Part shown: piece after piece, positions 16,682 through 29,319 of the stretch
Layout: each line of letters starts with the position of its first letter
Numbering within the stretch: the stretch's first letter is position 1
Source of the DNA: Nioella nitratireducens
GTDB taxonomy: Bacteria > Pseudomonadota > Alphaproteobacteria > Rhodobacterales > Rhodobacteraceae
Direction: 5' to 3'
DNA: 42,794 nucleotides
Assembly (NCBI RefSeq): GCF_001879715.1
Contig: NZ_MNBW01000023.1
Location: 1 to 42,794 of the forward strand
Program-made: the position numbers and the translations under genes
Notes under the pieces: model-generated
The model's input: the letters and a program-made list of their open reading frames with translations, nothing else
Told to the model about the DNA's origin: nothing
Databases searched by the model: none

Positions 16682-19273
16682 TTACTTTCCGATCAGGCCG
16701 CGCGGCCCGCCCGCGATCAGCAGGGTGACATCCGACATCGCGCGGGTTGGCGACAGGCCGGGCGGCAAGGCGATGTAACACGCCCGCCAGTCGGGATGAA
16801 ACTTCTGCTTGTAGCGGCGCAGCCCAACGAAATTGTAGAACGCCCCGCCGTGCCGGAAGATCAGGGCGCCAAACCGCGTCCACAACCGATCAAGCGAGCG
16901 CTCGGACAGGCCCGACAACGGCGCAACGCCAAGGCTGAATTCCTCGACCCCCGTATCGCGGAAGTGCTCGATCAGCGACAGGAACAGGAAATCCATCAGA
17001 CCCGTGGCATCGTCGGGCAGGTAGCGCATCAGGTCGATGGAAACCCGTTTGCCGGTGCCCGGTGCCATAAGGTTGGCAAAGGCTAGAACACGGTCGCCCC
17101 TGCGTATAATGGCAATGGGAAAGCGGTCGAGATAGCTTGCGTCGAACGTCCCTATGGAAAACCCCCGTTCCCGCCCCGATTTGCCGCCAAGCCATGCTTG
17201 GGACACGTTGTCCAACTCGTCCAGCAGCGCGGGCGCGTGGGGCGGCTGGAGCATCTCCATCGCCAGGCCCTCGCGCTTGCACTTGTTGAAGGCCGCCCGC
17301 ATGGATTTGAAGGACGATCCCGAAAGGCTGAAGCGGCGTAGGTCGATCACCGCCTCTTCCCCGATCTTGTGCAGTGACAGGCCCATTTCGACGTAAATTG
17401 CCATGTTGTCCTGCCCGACTTCATAGAAGACAGGGCGGCAATTGGCCCGCTCGGCCTGGTCAATGAAGGACCAGCACAGGTCGGCGACCTCGTCCTTCGC
17501 GCCGATGGGGTCGCCAAGCGTGACCCATGTCGCCCCGTGAACGCCATACATCACGAATGCATTGCCACGGTCTGAAAACAGGAACCGCTTGTCGCCCGCA
17601 AAGGCAAGGCACCCGCGCGGCTCATCTGACTGGCTCACGATCTGGGCCACACGATCCATGATGCCGGGGTCCAGTGGATCGACCGACTTTCGCCGCACCG
17701 GACGCGACGCGACGACGACCGAAAAGACAAGCAGAACGGCCGAGGCTGCAAGACCCGCCCGCAAGGCGCGGGGGGTGTTGGCGCCGTGGGAAATCTGGAT
17801 CCAGAGGTCGTTGGAATAGGGGATTGCGCGGTGCACGAAAAAGAAGAAGGCCGCCGCAGCCAGCGCAACGCCGAAGGTCACCGCGAACCACGAGGGGCTG
17901 AACAGCCCATCCGTCAACCGGGCGCTTCGGTAGAAGGCAGCTTTGAACGGAAAGAGCAGCGCGATGCCGGCCAGCAGCACGGCAGCGCTTTCGTAATCCA
18001 TATCGTTGAGCAGCGAGGCAACGATGCCGCCCACCAGCACCACGATGGTCATCCAGAACGCGCCCGACACCCGGCGCAGCAGCCCGTGCGACAGGATCAG
18101 CAGCACCGCACCCGACATGGCCGAGACCAGCGTGCCGCCCTCCAACAGAACGGCGGCGATGAAATCGCCGTCCGCCAAGGCCTCGCCCCGGATCGTGGGC
18201 ACCATCGAGACCAGCAACAGGTAGGCCCCCAGACCGAACACCGCCATGGCCACCAGCGACGGGGCGACCTCGTTCAAGGCATCGACCGCCGGGCGCATCT
18301 GGGTCGAGCCGCGCCCGAACCAGCGAGCCACCGGCCCGCCGAACGCCCGCGCTTCGTTGAACGACACAAGCGCGAAGCCGAGGATGAAGGGCAGAAGGTA
18401 ATAGATCATCCGGAACAGCAGCAGACCGGCCGCCGCCTCGCCGACCGGCACGCTGGCGGGCAGGGTGCCGATCACCACCGTTTCGAACACCCCGACGCCG
18501 CCCGGCACATGGCTGGCCACGCCGACCATCGTGGCAATGGCGTAGATGGCAACAAAGGCAAAGAAGGGTGGCGTGCCCTGCGGCATCAGGATCCAAAGCG
18601 TCAGGGCGGCTGCCGCGACATCAATCAGCGTCACCGCCAATTGCCCGCCAAGGCTGGCTGGCGACGGCAGGCGCAGGTCGAATTTCCAAAAGGTCAGGGA
18701 CCGTCCGCTCCACGAGATCCACGCGATGGCCGCGATGGCCGCGACGGCGATCCCGCCCGCGCCGACGCCCACGGTGGTTGCAGGCAAGGGGAGGAGGTCG
18801 CCGACAACGCCCGGATATATGCTGAGCGCGACCAGCCCGATCAGCGACAGGCCCGTGCCGAGCGCCATGGCAATGTAGGTCGAGACGGCGGCGACCTCGA
18901 AGGCATTCAGCCCGAAGGCCGAGTAGATCCGGTAGCGCACGGCCCCGCCGGACACGACGCTGATCCCGATGGTGTTGCCGAATGCGTAGCCCAGGAACCC
19001 GCCAAGGGCGATCACCCGTGCAGGCAGATTGTGGCCGATGAAGCGCAGCGCGAAAACGTCGTAGCCGATCAGGGCGGTATAGGCGACGGCCGTTGCCAGT
19101 ATGGCACCCGCCAGCGTCGGCAGCGGCATGCCCTTGACCTGCGCCATCACGTCTGCCGCGTCCACCGGGCGCAACAGGTGATACAGCGCATAGACCCCAA
19201 GCCCGAACAGGGCGATGCCGATCAGGATCGGCAGGGCGTGGCGCAGGCCAGAGAATGGTGTGGTCGTCATCAT
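16682..19273 (-). CDS. mprF: Phosphatidylglycerol lysyltransferase/flippase MprF
   Basis: An 863-residue bifunctional membrane protein. The N-terminal half has about 14 transmembrane helices (flippase domain, with GNTIGISVVSGGAVRYR and ASHVPGGVGVFE). The C-terminal part from about residue 550 is the cytoplasmic GNAT-like synthase domain (DUF2156), which transfers an aminoacyl group from aminoacyl-tRNA to phosphatidylglycerol; SGSSFKSMRAAFNKCKREG and FSLGVAPLSGL are typical. Aminoacylated lipids lower the negative surface charge and give resistance to cationic peptides. Whether lysine or another amino acid is used cannot be told. The ATG at 19273 or 19270 fits the family; the ribosome-binding site is weak. 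It is divergent from the PepSY/two-component operon and followed at 3 bases by the DedA-PAP2 gene. Confidence 0.9.
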   Translation of the reverse strand: MMTTTPFSGLRHALPILIGIALFGLGVYALYHLLRPVDAADVMAQVKGMPLPTLAGAILATAVAYTALIGYDVFALRFIGHNLPARVIALGGFLGYAFGNTIGISVVSGGAVRYRIYSAFGLNAFEVAAVSTYIAMALGTGLSLIGLVALSIYPGVVGDLLPLPATTVGVGAGGIAVAAIAAIAWISWSGRSLTFWKFDLRLPSPASLGGQLAVTLIDVAAAALTLWILMPQGTPPFFAFVAIYAIATMVGVASHVPGGVGVFETVVIGTLPASVPVGEAAAGLLLFRMIYYLLPFILGFALVSFNEARAFGGPVARWFGRGSTQMRPAVDALNEVAPSLVAMAVFGLGAYLLLVSMVPTIRGEALADGDFIAAVLLEGGTLVSAMSGAVLLILSHGLLRRVSGAFWMTIVVLVGGIVASLLNDMDYESAAVLLAGIALLFPFKAAFYRSARLTDGLFSPSWFAVTFGVALAAAAFFFFVHRAIPYSNDLWIQISHGANTPRALRAGLAASAVLLVFSVVVASRPVRRKSVDPLDPGIMDRVAQIVSQSDEPRGCLAFAGDKRFLFSDRGNAFVMYGVHGATWVTLGDPIGAKDEVADLCWSFIDQAERANCRPVFYEVGQDNMAIYVEMGLSLHKIGEEAVIDLRRFSLSGSSFKSMRAAFNKCKREGLAMEMLQPPHAPALLDELDNVSQAWLGGKSGRERGFSIGTFDASYLDRFPIAIIRRGDRVLAFANLMAPGTGKRVSIDLMRYLPDDATGLMDFLFLSLIEHFRDTGVEEFSLGVAPLSGLSERSLDRLWTRFGALIFRHGGAFYNFVGLRRYKQKFHPDWRACYIALPPGLSPTRAMSDVTLLIAGGPRGLIGK

Positions 19274-19381
19274 GCGGTCTCGGGTAAGGGCGGGCGCAGG
19301 CTGCGCCATTCTGGGCGATCCGCCCCTGTTACGGGGCAAATGTGACAGCTGTAAATCACGCTGTGGCCGTCAGGGCGAGTT

Positions 19382-19397
19382 GTTACAGAGAAGTAAG
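19382..19397. promoter_or_regulatory. Shared TTAC-N6-GTAAG motif, PepSY operon
   Basis: GTTACAGAGAAGTAAG lies 88 bases upstream of the PepSY gene and 108 bases from the divergent mprF start. It matches the motif at 14627-14642 in both half-sites and spacing. Close by is a perfect 8-bp palindrome, ACAGCTGT (19345-19352). The site could serve autoregulation of the two-component operon and control of mprF (inference). Confidence 0.45.
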
Positions 19398-19485
19398 AAC
19401 GACGAAAGGCCCGGGTGAAGTGAGGGCCCCATTTCCTGATGGCAGGCGCATAGGACCTGCTGATGGAAATGAAAAAGGAAACCAT

Positions 19486-19902
19486 ATGACCCGTACTGCA
19501 CTGATCCTGCCCTCTTTGGTTCTGGTTGGTCTTGCCCCTCTGGCCGCGGCCGCCGAAACGATGGACAGCGCGGAAACACAGATGTTTCAGGCTGCCAATC
19601 TGAGCCTGCAACAGGCTGGCGACACGGCGCTTTCCGCCCATGCCGGGTCGTTGGCGGCGGTCACCTTCGGCGATGTCGATGGCCGCGCGGTCTACGAGGC
19701 GACCGTGCTCGGCGATGACGGCACGCCCTGGACGGTCATGGTGGACGCGTCGACCGGCGAGGTTCTGGCGTCGGGTAGTCACGACATGATGAAGGCCGAC
19801 CCGGTTGAAGATCGCTCGGGCGATGGCGAAGCAGATGACGATGGCGCGCAGGACGACGACGGCGGCGACCACGGCGACGGCGATGGTGAAATCGCCGACT
19901 GA
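19486..19902 (+). CDS. PepSY domain-containing exported protein
   Basis: A 138-residue periplasmic protein. The signal peptide spans about residues 1-22 (ILPSLVLVGLAPLAAAAE). A PepSY-type domain covers about 30-105, with FQAANLSLQQAGDTAL and the end strand TVMVDASTGEVLASG, which closely fits the family consensus. The C-terminal tail (about 110-138) is extremely acidic and glycine-rich (DDDGGDHGDGDG) and might bind divalent cations. The start at 19486 follows AAGGA. The response regulator and kinase genes follow on the same strand. PepSY proteins are often the first gene of such operons and may act as sensor accessory or inducible output. Confidence 0.85.
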   Translation: MTRTALILPSLVLVGLAPLAAAAETMDSAETQMFQAANLSLQQAGDTALSAHAGSLAAVTFGDVDGRAVYEATVLGDDGTPWTVMVDASTGEVLASGSHDMMKADPVEDRSGDGEADDDGAQDDDGGDHGDGDGEIAD

Positions 19903-19919
19903 TCCGCTCTAACCCCGAT

Positions 19920-19943
19920 AGGGGGATTGCCCTAGATCCCCCT
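19920..19943 (+). other. Hairpin after the PepSY gene
   Basis: An 8-bp perfect inverted repeat (AGGGGGAT / ATCCCCCT) with an 8-base loop lies 17 bases after the PepSY stop codon. There is no T run. It is immediately followed by a second, stronger hairpin, so the pair may act as an mRNA processing or attenuation element. Confidence 0.5.
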
Positions 19944-19947
19944 TGCA

Positions 19948-19987
19948 GCATGCCGCCCGGAACCCCAGATTTTGCCGGGCGGCATGC
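19948..19987 (+). other. Strong 13-bp hairpin between PepSY and response regulator genes
   Basis: A perfect 13-bp inverted repeat (GCATGCCGCCCGG / CCGGGCGGCATGC) with a 14-base loop lies 27 bases before the response regulator start. It lacks a proper T tract (GATTTACG follows). It may be a partial terminator or a stabiliser of the PepSY mRNA, allowing more PepSY than regulator to be made (inference). Confidence 0.6.
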
Positions 19988-20014
19988 GATTTACGTTAAG
20001 GATACCATTGGGCC

Positions 20015-20686
20015 ATGAACATCTTGCTTGCCGAAGACGACGCCGAGGCCGGGGCCTATATCCGCAAGGGCCTGACCGGCGAAGGCCATGTGGTCGATCA
20101 CGTCACCGATGGCCGTGACGCGGTTTCGCAAGCCTTGGCGCAGAGCTATGACTTGCTGATCTTGGATCGCATGATGCCGGGTCTGGACGGGCTGTCGGTG
20201 CTGAAATCCGTCCGCGCTGCGCGGGTGCAAACGCCGGTGATCCTGCTGACCTCGATGGGCAGCGTCGAGGACCGGGTCGAAGGTCTGCGCGGGGGGGCCG
20301 ATGACTACATGGTCAAGCCCTTCGCCTTTGTCGAACTGCTGGCGCGCATAGATACCATCGGGCGGCGTCCCAGCCTGCGAAACGAGGTCACGACCCTGAC
20401 CGCGGGCGATCTTCAGCTTGATCTCTTGTCGCGCAAGGTGACCCGCGGCGGCGACGTGATCGACCTGCAGCCGCGTGAATTCCAGCTCTTGCGCCATTTC
20501 ATGGAACGCCCGGGCCGGGTTCAGACCCGCACCATTTTGCTAGAGGCCGTCTGGGGCCTGCATTTCGACCCCAAGACCAGCGTGGTCGAAACCCATATCA
20601 GCCGTTTGCGCAACAAGATCGACAAACCCTTTGGCCGCCAGACCCTCGTGACCATGCACGGCGTCGGCTACGTGTTTCAGCCATGA
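20015..20686 (+). CDS. OmpR/PhoB-family response regulator
   Basis: A 223-residue two-component response regulator. The receiver domain (1-115) has the acidic pair in AEDDA, phosphoacceptor Asp51 in LLILDRMMPG, the conserved Thr/Ser in LLTSM and the Lys in MVKPF. The C-terminal winged helix (about 127-222) has LQPREFQLLRHFM and VVETHISRLRNKID, ending in GVGYVFQP. It resembles QseB/CopR-type regulators that act near metal or antimicrobial sensors. It overlaps the kinase start by 4 bases (ATGA). Confidence 0.93.
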   Translation: MNILLAEDDAEAGAYIRKGLTGEGHVVDHVTDGRDAVSQALAQSYDLLILDRMMPGLDGLSVLKSVRAARVQTPVILLTSMGSVEDRVEGLRGGADDYMVKPFAFVELLARIDTIGRRPSLRNEVTTLTAGDLQLDLLSRKVTRGGDVIDLQPREFQLLRHFMERPGRVQTRTILLEAVWGLHFDPKTSVVETHISRLRNKIDKPFGRQTLVTMHGVGYVFQP

Positions 20687-22038
20687 ATGTGAACGCCTCT
20701 TGGTCGATGCGGTTCGCGCTGGCGCTGAGCGCGGTCTTCGCCATAGGCGCCCTTGCGGCCGGTGGCATTTCATACACCCTGCAAACACGCGATCTTTCCG
20801 CCCGCCTGCAAACCGATGTTCAGGCCCTGGCCGAAAGCATTGCCTTGGTCGCCGACAGCAACGATCCGGCGGATCTGGCCGAGCAGATCAATGCGCAGGT
20901 GCAGGCGACGGGCGATCTTTCGGTCCTTGTGGCTTGGGTGAATTCCCAGACTGGCGACGTCACCGGGAATTTCGACCCGTCTGTTGCTTTCCTCGGGGCC
21001 CGGCAATTGGTTCCGGGCCGTGACCTGACCCTGCCTGGCCAGCAGGGACTCGAGGCACCAGATGCCTATGCGGCCTACGGGATTCAGACACCGCTTGGGC
21101 CCGTTTATGCCGCGCGCGATACGGCATGGATCACCGAGAGCGGCGAGATCCTGATCCAGACGATGATCTGGGGCCTGGGCGCGGCGCTGCTGCTGTCAAT
21201 CGGGCTGGCAGTCGTGATCGCCCGCCGGAACGAGGCGCGCATCACCGCGATGGAAACGGTCTTGGATCGGGTCGGCAGCGGGCATTTCGAAGCCCGGATC
21301 GAGGATCATGCGGGGGACGATCTGGGCCGCCTTGCCGCCGGAATGAACACGACCTTTGACCGCTTGCAGGCGGGGGTGGAGGCGATCCGGCAGGTTTCGA
21401 CCGATATTGCCCACGATCTGCGCGCGCCATTGATGCGGCTGCGGATGAGGATCGAACCCTTTGCCATCGACCCCGATATCCCAACCCCGCTGCGGCAGGC
21501 CAGTGGCACGATGCTGGAAGAGATTGATACGCTGGCCGGGTCGTTCGAAGCGATCCTGCGCCTGTCGCGGTTGCAGTCGGGCAGCGTGGCGCTGGACCCC
21601 GCCCCGGTCGACCTTGGTCAACTGGCCGCCGATGTCTACGAGTTCATGTGCCCGGTGGCCGAGGATAATGGGCAAGACCTGCGCCTGCTGCGGCCCGATG
21701 GGCCCAAGGTGGTCGAGGCCGACCGCGAGCTTTTGCTTCAGGCCCTGGTAAACCTCGTCGAGAACGCCATTTTGCATTGTCCAGCCCCGGCGACGATCGA
21801 GATCGGCGTCGGAACCCTGCACGGCAGACCGGTGTTTTGGGTTGCGGATGACGGTGCCGGGATCGCCCCCGAAGATCGAGGCCGCGTCACCGAGCGTTTT
21901 GTCCGGCTGGACAAGAGCCGGACCATGCCGGGAAGCGGTTTGGGGCTAAGCCTTGTTTCTGCCATCGCGCGGCTGCATGGCGGTCATCTCGACCTCAGCG
22001 GCAACGATCCCGGCCTGCGCGCGACGGTCGTCCTGTAG
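20683..22038 (+). CDS. Sensor histidine kinase
   Basis: A 451-residue membrane sensor kinase. Two transmembrane helices (about 9-31 and 159-180) enclose a periplasmic sensing domain of about 127 residues. A HAMP linker (about 181-233) precedes the H-box DIAHDLRAPL with the phosphorylated His244. The catalytic domain shows the N-box NLVENAILH, the G1 box DDGAGIAPED and the G2 box GSGLGLSLV. It is the partner of the response regulator with which it overlaps by 4 bases. The stimulus is unknown; its neighbourhood with mprF and a PepSY protein suggests envelope damage, cationic peptides or metals. Confidence 0.93.
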   Translation: MNVNASWSMRFALALSAVFAIGALAAGGISYTLQTRDLSARLQTDVQALAESIALVADSNDPADLAEQINAQVQATGDLSVLVAWVNSQTGDVTGNFDPSVAFLGARQLVPGRDLTLPGQQGLEAPDAYAAYGIQTPLGPVYAARDTAWITESGEILIQTMIWGLGAALLLSIGLAVVIARRNEARITAMETVLDRVGSGHFEARIEDHAGDDLGRLAAGMNTTFDRLQAGVEAIRQVSTDIAHDLRAPLMRLRMRIEPFAIDPDIPTPLRQASGTMLEEIDTLAGSFEAILRLSRLQSGSVALDPAPVDLGQLAADVYEFMCPVAEDNGQDLRLLRPDGPKVVEADRELLLQALVNLVENAILHCPAPATIEIGVGTLHGRPVFWVADDGAGIAPEDRGRVTERFVRLDKSRTMPGSGLGLSLVSAIARLHGGHLDLSGNDPGLRATVVL

Positions 22039-22040
22039 GG

Positions 22041-22068
22041 CTGGCGCGGGCGTCAATATCCGCGCCAG
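22041..22068. terminator. Hairpin between convergent kinase and mnmA genes
   Basis: A perfect 9-bp GC-rich inverted repeat (CTGGCGCGG / CCGCGCCAG, 10-base loop) starts 3 bases after the kinase stop and covers the mnmA stop codon. Its place between convergent genes suggests a bidirectional transcription end, but there is no T run on either strand. Confidence 0.4.
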
Positions 22069-23195
22069 ATCCAGCCGCCGCCGAAAATACGGCTGCTGTC
22101 GGGGTCGTAAAAGACACAGGCCTGACCGGGGCTGACGCCCTCTTCCGGCTCGATCAGTTCGACCTCGGCCTCGGTTTCGGACAGCGGTCGAAGGATCGCC
22201 TCGCGCGGGGGGCGGGTCGAGCGGATCTTGACCTCAAGCGGCCATTCCTTGCGCGAGGTGAAGGGCTCATCGCCGAGCCAGTTGATCTCGCGCACCGGCA
22301 CGATCCGGGTCGACAGAGCCTCTTTCGGGCCGACCACAACGTGCCGGCGGTCGGGGTCGAGCTTTACCACGTAGAGCGGATCGGTCAGCCCACCGATGCC
22401 AAGCCCGCGCCGCTGACCGATCGTGTAGTGAATAACCCCCCGATGCTCGCCCAGAACTGTCCCGTCCATATCGACGATGTCGCCGGGGTCGGCCGCGCCG
22501 GGGCGCAGCTTTTCGATCACCGCGGCATAATTCCCGTCCGGAACGAAACAGATATCCTGGCTGTCGGGCTTGTCGGCGACAGGAAGGCCGTATTTCGCCG
22601 CGAGCTTGCGCGTTTCGTCTTTGGACGGAAGATGCCCCAGTGGGAAACGCAGATAGTCCAGTTGGTCCTGGGTGGTCGAAAACAGGAAATAGCTTTGATC
22701 GCGGCTGGAATCGGCGGCGCAATGCAACTCGGCTCCGTTCGGCCCGATCATCCGTTGGATATAATGCCCGGTGGCCATGCAATCCGCATCAAGGTCTTTT
22801 GCAGTTTCCAGCAAATCCTTGAATTTCACCCGCTCGTTGCAGCGAATGCAGGGCACCGGCGTGGCGCCGCCCAGATAGCTCTCGGCGAATTCGTCGATCA
22901 CCGCGTCTTTGAAGATATTTTCGTAATCCAGCACGTAGTGTGGAAAGCCCATTTCCTCTGCCACCCGGCGTGCGTCGTGAATGTCACGACCGGCGCAGCA
23001 GGCGCCCGTCTTGGCCAGAGCCGCCCCGTGATCATAAAGTTGCAGGGTGACCCCCACCACATCATAGCCTTGTTCGGCCAGTAGCGCGGCAACAACCGAA
23101 CTGTCCACGCCGCCCGACATCGCCACGACGACACGGGTCTCGGACGGGGGTTTGGCGAATCCGAGCGAATTCAGGGGATGCGGGTCGAGGGGCAT
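22053..23195 (-). CDS. mnmA: tRNA-specific 2-thiouridylase MnmA
   Basis: A 380-residue enzyme that thiolates U34 in the wobble position of tRNAs for Lys, Glu and Gln. The PP-loop SGGVDSS (27-33) binds ATP. The catalytic cysteine is in [14 protein letters not shown] (Cys119, with Cys116 nearby) and the second in [16 protein letters not shown] and [13 protein letters not shown] are also typical. The ATG at 23195 has a GGAG site; a longer frame to 23222 is possible. It is divergent from sciP, an order common in Rhodobacterales. Confidence 0.96.
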   Translation of the reverse strand: MPLDPHPLNSLGFAKPPSETRVVVAMSGGVDSSVVAALLAEQGYDVVGVTLQLYDHGAALAKTGACCAGRDIHDARRVAEEMGFPHYVLDYENIFKDAVIDEFAESYLGGATPVPCIRCNERVKFKDLLETAKDLDADCMATGHYIQRMIGPNGAELHCAADSSRDQSYFLFSTTQDQLDYLRFPLGHLPSKDETRKLAAKYGLPVADKPDSQDICFVPDGNYAAVIEKLRPGAADPGDIVDMDGTVLGEHRGVIHYTIGQRRGLGIGGLTDPLYVVKLDPDRRHVVVGPKEALSTRIVPVREINWLGDEPFTSRKEWPLEVKIRSTRPPREAILRPLSETEAEVELIEPEEGVSPGQACVFYDPDSSRIFGGGWIWRGY

Positions 23196-23320
23196 GTCAG
23201 TCTCCGGGAGGTTCGCGCGCAATATAGGAAAATGCGTCCTATCCTCAAGGGCGGCGCTTACCGCCCGTTAAGCCTTTTGCGGTTATCTGCCTCGCATCCC
23301 CGAGAGGCAAGAGGAGCGCC

Positions 23321-23596
23321 ATGTATATCAGACGTGTCAAAGGGCCTGTGTCCGTCACCCTTCCCGACGGCAGTCAGATGACCCGCGCAGACTTGCCTAG
23401 TCCGGACACCACCAGATGGGTTGCCCGCCGCAAGGCCTGCGTGGTTCGGGCCGTCGCTTCGGGGCTGATCGAGCGCGACGAAGCCTGCAAAACATGGGGC
23501 CTGTCAGAAGAAGAGCTGGAAAGCTGGATGCGCATGGCGTTTGATTACGGCGAAAGGGCACTCAAGGCCACAGCGCTTCAGAGATTTCGGGAATGA
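23321..23596 (+). CDS. sciP: CtrA inhibitor SciP (DUF1153)
   Basis: A 91-residue DUF1153 protein. In Caulobacter, SciP binds CtrA and limits transcription of CtrA-dependent promoters. The characteristic start RRVKGPVSVTLPDGSQMTR, the RWVARRKACVVRAV helix and the GLSEEELESWM helix-turn-helix segment are all present. It has a strong ribosome-binding site (AGAGGAG) 6 bases before the ATG. The gene is 115 bp upstream of ctrA on the same strand, so regulator and inhibitor are physically linked. A small GC hairpin (23249-23266) lies in its leader. Confidence 0.92.
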   Translation: MYIRRVKGPVSVTLPDGSQMTRADLPSPDTTRWVARRKACVVRAVASGLIERDEACKTWGLSEEELESWMRMAFDYGERALKATALQRFRE

Positions 23597-23711
23597 GCTA
23601 ACATTTTGGTTGAAAAGGAAATCGTTTTCGAAAACTATCTAAAAAGATAACTTGAAATTAATAAACTGCGGTCAGTTTGGTGATCAGTGAGAGAGAATCG
23701 GAGAAAGCGTG
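23597..23711 (+). promoter_or_regulatory. AT-rich ctrA upstream region
   Basis: This 115-base region is markedly AT-rich compared with the window. It contains a perfect 12-bp palindrome GTTTTCGAAAAC (23624-23635), directly followed by a second inverted repeat TATCT-AAAA-AGATA (23636-23649). A GANTC site (GAATC, 23695-23699) lies 12 bases before the ctrA ATG. In Caulobacter, CcrM methylation of GANTC in the ctrA promoter times its expression. A clean TTAA-N7-TTAA CtrA box is not visible. Confidence 0.55.
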
Positions 23712-24425
23712 ATGCGTGTGCTGTTGGTTGAAGACGATCCTACCACGTCGAAGAGCATCGAGATGATGTTGAGTCACGCCAACTTCAACGTCTACTCGAC
23801 AGACTTGGGGGAAGAGGGAATCGACCTCGCCAAACTCTATGATTACGACCTTATCCTGCTGGATCTTAATCTGCCCGACATGACGGGACATGATGTGTTG
23901 CGCCAATTGCGTCTGGCCCGCGTCGAAACGCCGATCCTGATCCTGTCGGGGGCCGACGACACGGAAAGCAAGATCAAGGGATTTGGATTCGGCGCCGATG
24001 ACTACCTGACCAAACCCTTTCATCGCGATGAACTGGTCGCCCGTATTCACGCAATCATCCGCCGGTCCAAGGGGCATTCCCAATCGGTCATCCGCACTGG
24101 CCGGATCAATGTCAATCTCGATGCCAAGACCGTCGATGTCGAGGGGCGCTCGGTGCATCTGACCGGCAAGGAATACCAGATGTTGGAACTTCTCTCGCTG
24201 CGCAAGGGCACCACGCTGACGAAGGAGATGTTTCTCAACCACCTCTATGGCGGCATGGATGAACCGGAATTGAAGATCATCGACGTGTTCATCTGCAAAC
24301 TGCGCAAGAAGCTGTCCGAAGCGACCGGTGGCGACAACCATATCGAGACGATCTGGGGGCGGGGCTATGTGCTGCGCGATCCGATCGAAAACAGTGACGG
24401 CCAGGGTTTCGCGGCCAGCGCCTGA
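23712..24425 (+). CDS. ctrA: Cell-cycle response regulator CtrA
   Basis: A 237-residue OmpR-family response regulator, almost textbook CtrA. The receiver has phosphoacceptor Asp51 in [10 protein letters not shown] and the Lys in [26 protein letters not shown] is characteristic. The winged helix has [20 protein letters not shown] and [16 protein letters not shown], ending in [10 protein letters not shown]. In Rhodobacterales, CtrA controls motility, gene transfer agent and related genes rather than being strictly essential (known for the order). I chose the ATG at 23712; a GTG immediately before it (23709) is in frame. It is followed by a strong terminator. Confidence 0.97.
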   Translation: MRVLLVEDDPTTSKSIEMMLSHANFNVYSTDLGEEGIDLAKLYDYDLILLDLNLPDMTGHDVLRQLRLARVETPILILSGADDTESKIKGFGFGADDYLTKPFHRDELVARIHAIIRRSKGHSQSVIRTGRINVNLDAKTVDVEGRSVHLTGKEYQMLELLSLRKGTTLTKEMFLNHLYGGMDEPELKIIDVFICKLRKKLSEATGGDNHIETIWGRGYVLRDPIENSDGQGFAASA

Positions 24426-28854
<4,429 letters not shown>

Positions 28855-28910
28855 GAGCGGCCCTGTTATTGACCATGCGTTAACCACTTGCCTCCTGTTT
28901 GTTCTCATTT

Positions 28911-28925
28911 GTTCTCGTAAAGTTC
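28911..28925 (+). promoter_or_regulatory. LexA-type box (GTTC-N7-GTTC)
   Basis: The sequence GTTCTCGTAAAGTTC is an exact match to the direct repeat GTTC-N7-GTTC, the established LexA operator form in alphaproteobacteria. Another GTTC lies at 28901 and an inverted GAAC at 28949. The box is 69 bases upstream of the small membrane protein and 56 bases after recG. Confidence 0.65.
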
Positions 28926-28994
28926 TTGCTTTTGGGGGCGAGATATGAGAACAAAGCGTTAACACCGCTCTCAGATGTTCAGGAATTGGAAACC

Positions 28995-29117
28995 ATGATT
29001 GATCAGATCCGCCAGATCCTAGACCGTTCTCGTGACTCGCTCGTTTCGGATTTCGTCGGCGTTCTCGCCATTGGCGTGACGACCGTGGTCATCCTGCATC
29101 TGCCCAGTCTGATCTGA
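28995..29117 (+). CDS. Small single-span membrane protein, putative SOS-induced
   Basis: A 40-residue protein with a charged amphipathic N-terminus (about 1-17, IDQIRQILDRSRDS) and one hydrophobic helix (about 19-37, FVGVLAIGVTTVVILHL). No cysteine and no signal cleavage site are seen. The ATG at 28995 has an AGGA about 10 bases upstream; a longer open frame from 28899 would run through the LexA-type box and is unlikely. Size, topology and the upstream box recall SidA of Caulobacter, a 29-residue SOS-induced inner-membrane inhibitor of division. There is no clear sequence similarity to SidA that I can state, so the function is inference. Confidence 0.6.
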   Translation: MIDQIRQILDRSRDSLVSDFVGVLAIGVTTVVILHLPSLI

Positions 29118-29262
29118 CCCCGCCTTTCTGCCTGCGGTCGTCCACCGGAGGGGTCGTGCGGGGTTTGTCCCCAAATTGATCCCGCGCTGTTTCTGCCTCA
29201 AGTGATCCGGGCTCTGCCTGCCCCGGTCCCCCTTTCCGGTCCCAGCCGACACGCATACCTTG

Positions 29263-29299
29263 CCGCCGCCTCCTGCCCCGGAGTGCGGCGGTTTTTTTT
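29263..29299 (+). terminator. Intrinsic terminator downstream of the small membrane protein
   Basis: A 7-bp GC stem (CCGCCGC / GCGGCGG), extended by an inner TCC/GGA pairing, is followed by eight T residues on the plus strand. It ends the rightward transcript from recG and the small gene, just before the convergent Anbu gene. A further 7-bp repeat (29117-29123 with 29158-29164) sits right after the small gene's stop. Confidence 0.8.
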
Positions 29300-29319
29300 C
29301 GCGGGCGAAGGGTAAGGCG

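Noticed and set aside
17786-19345. 519-codon plus-strand open frame opposite mprF
   Set aside because: Antisense composition (Gln, His, Arg, Asp, Gly), no hydrophobic core and no known domain; mprF on the other strand is unambiguous.
23641-23670. CtrA box (TTAA-N7-TTAA) in the ctrA promoter
   Set aside because: TTGAAATTAATAAAC only partly matches the consensus in both half-sites, so autoregulation by this site is not supported.
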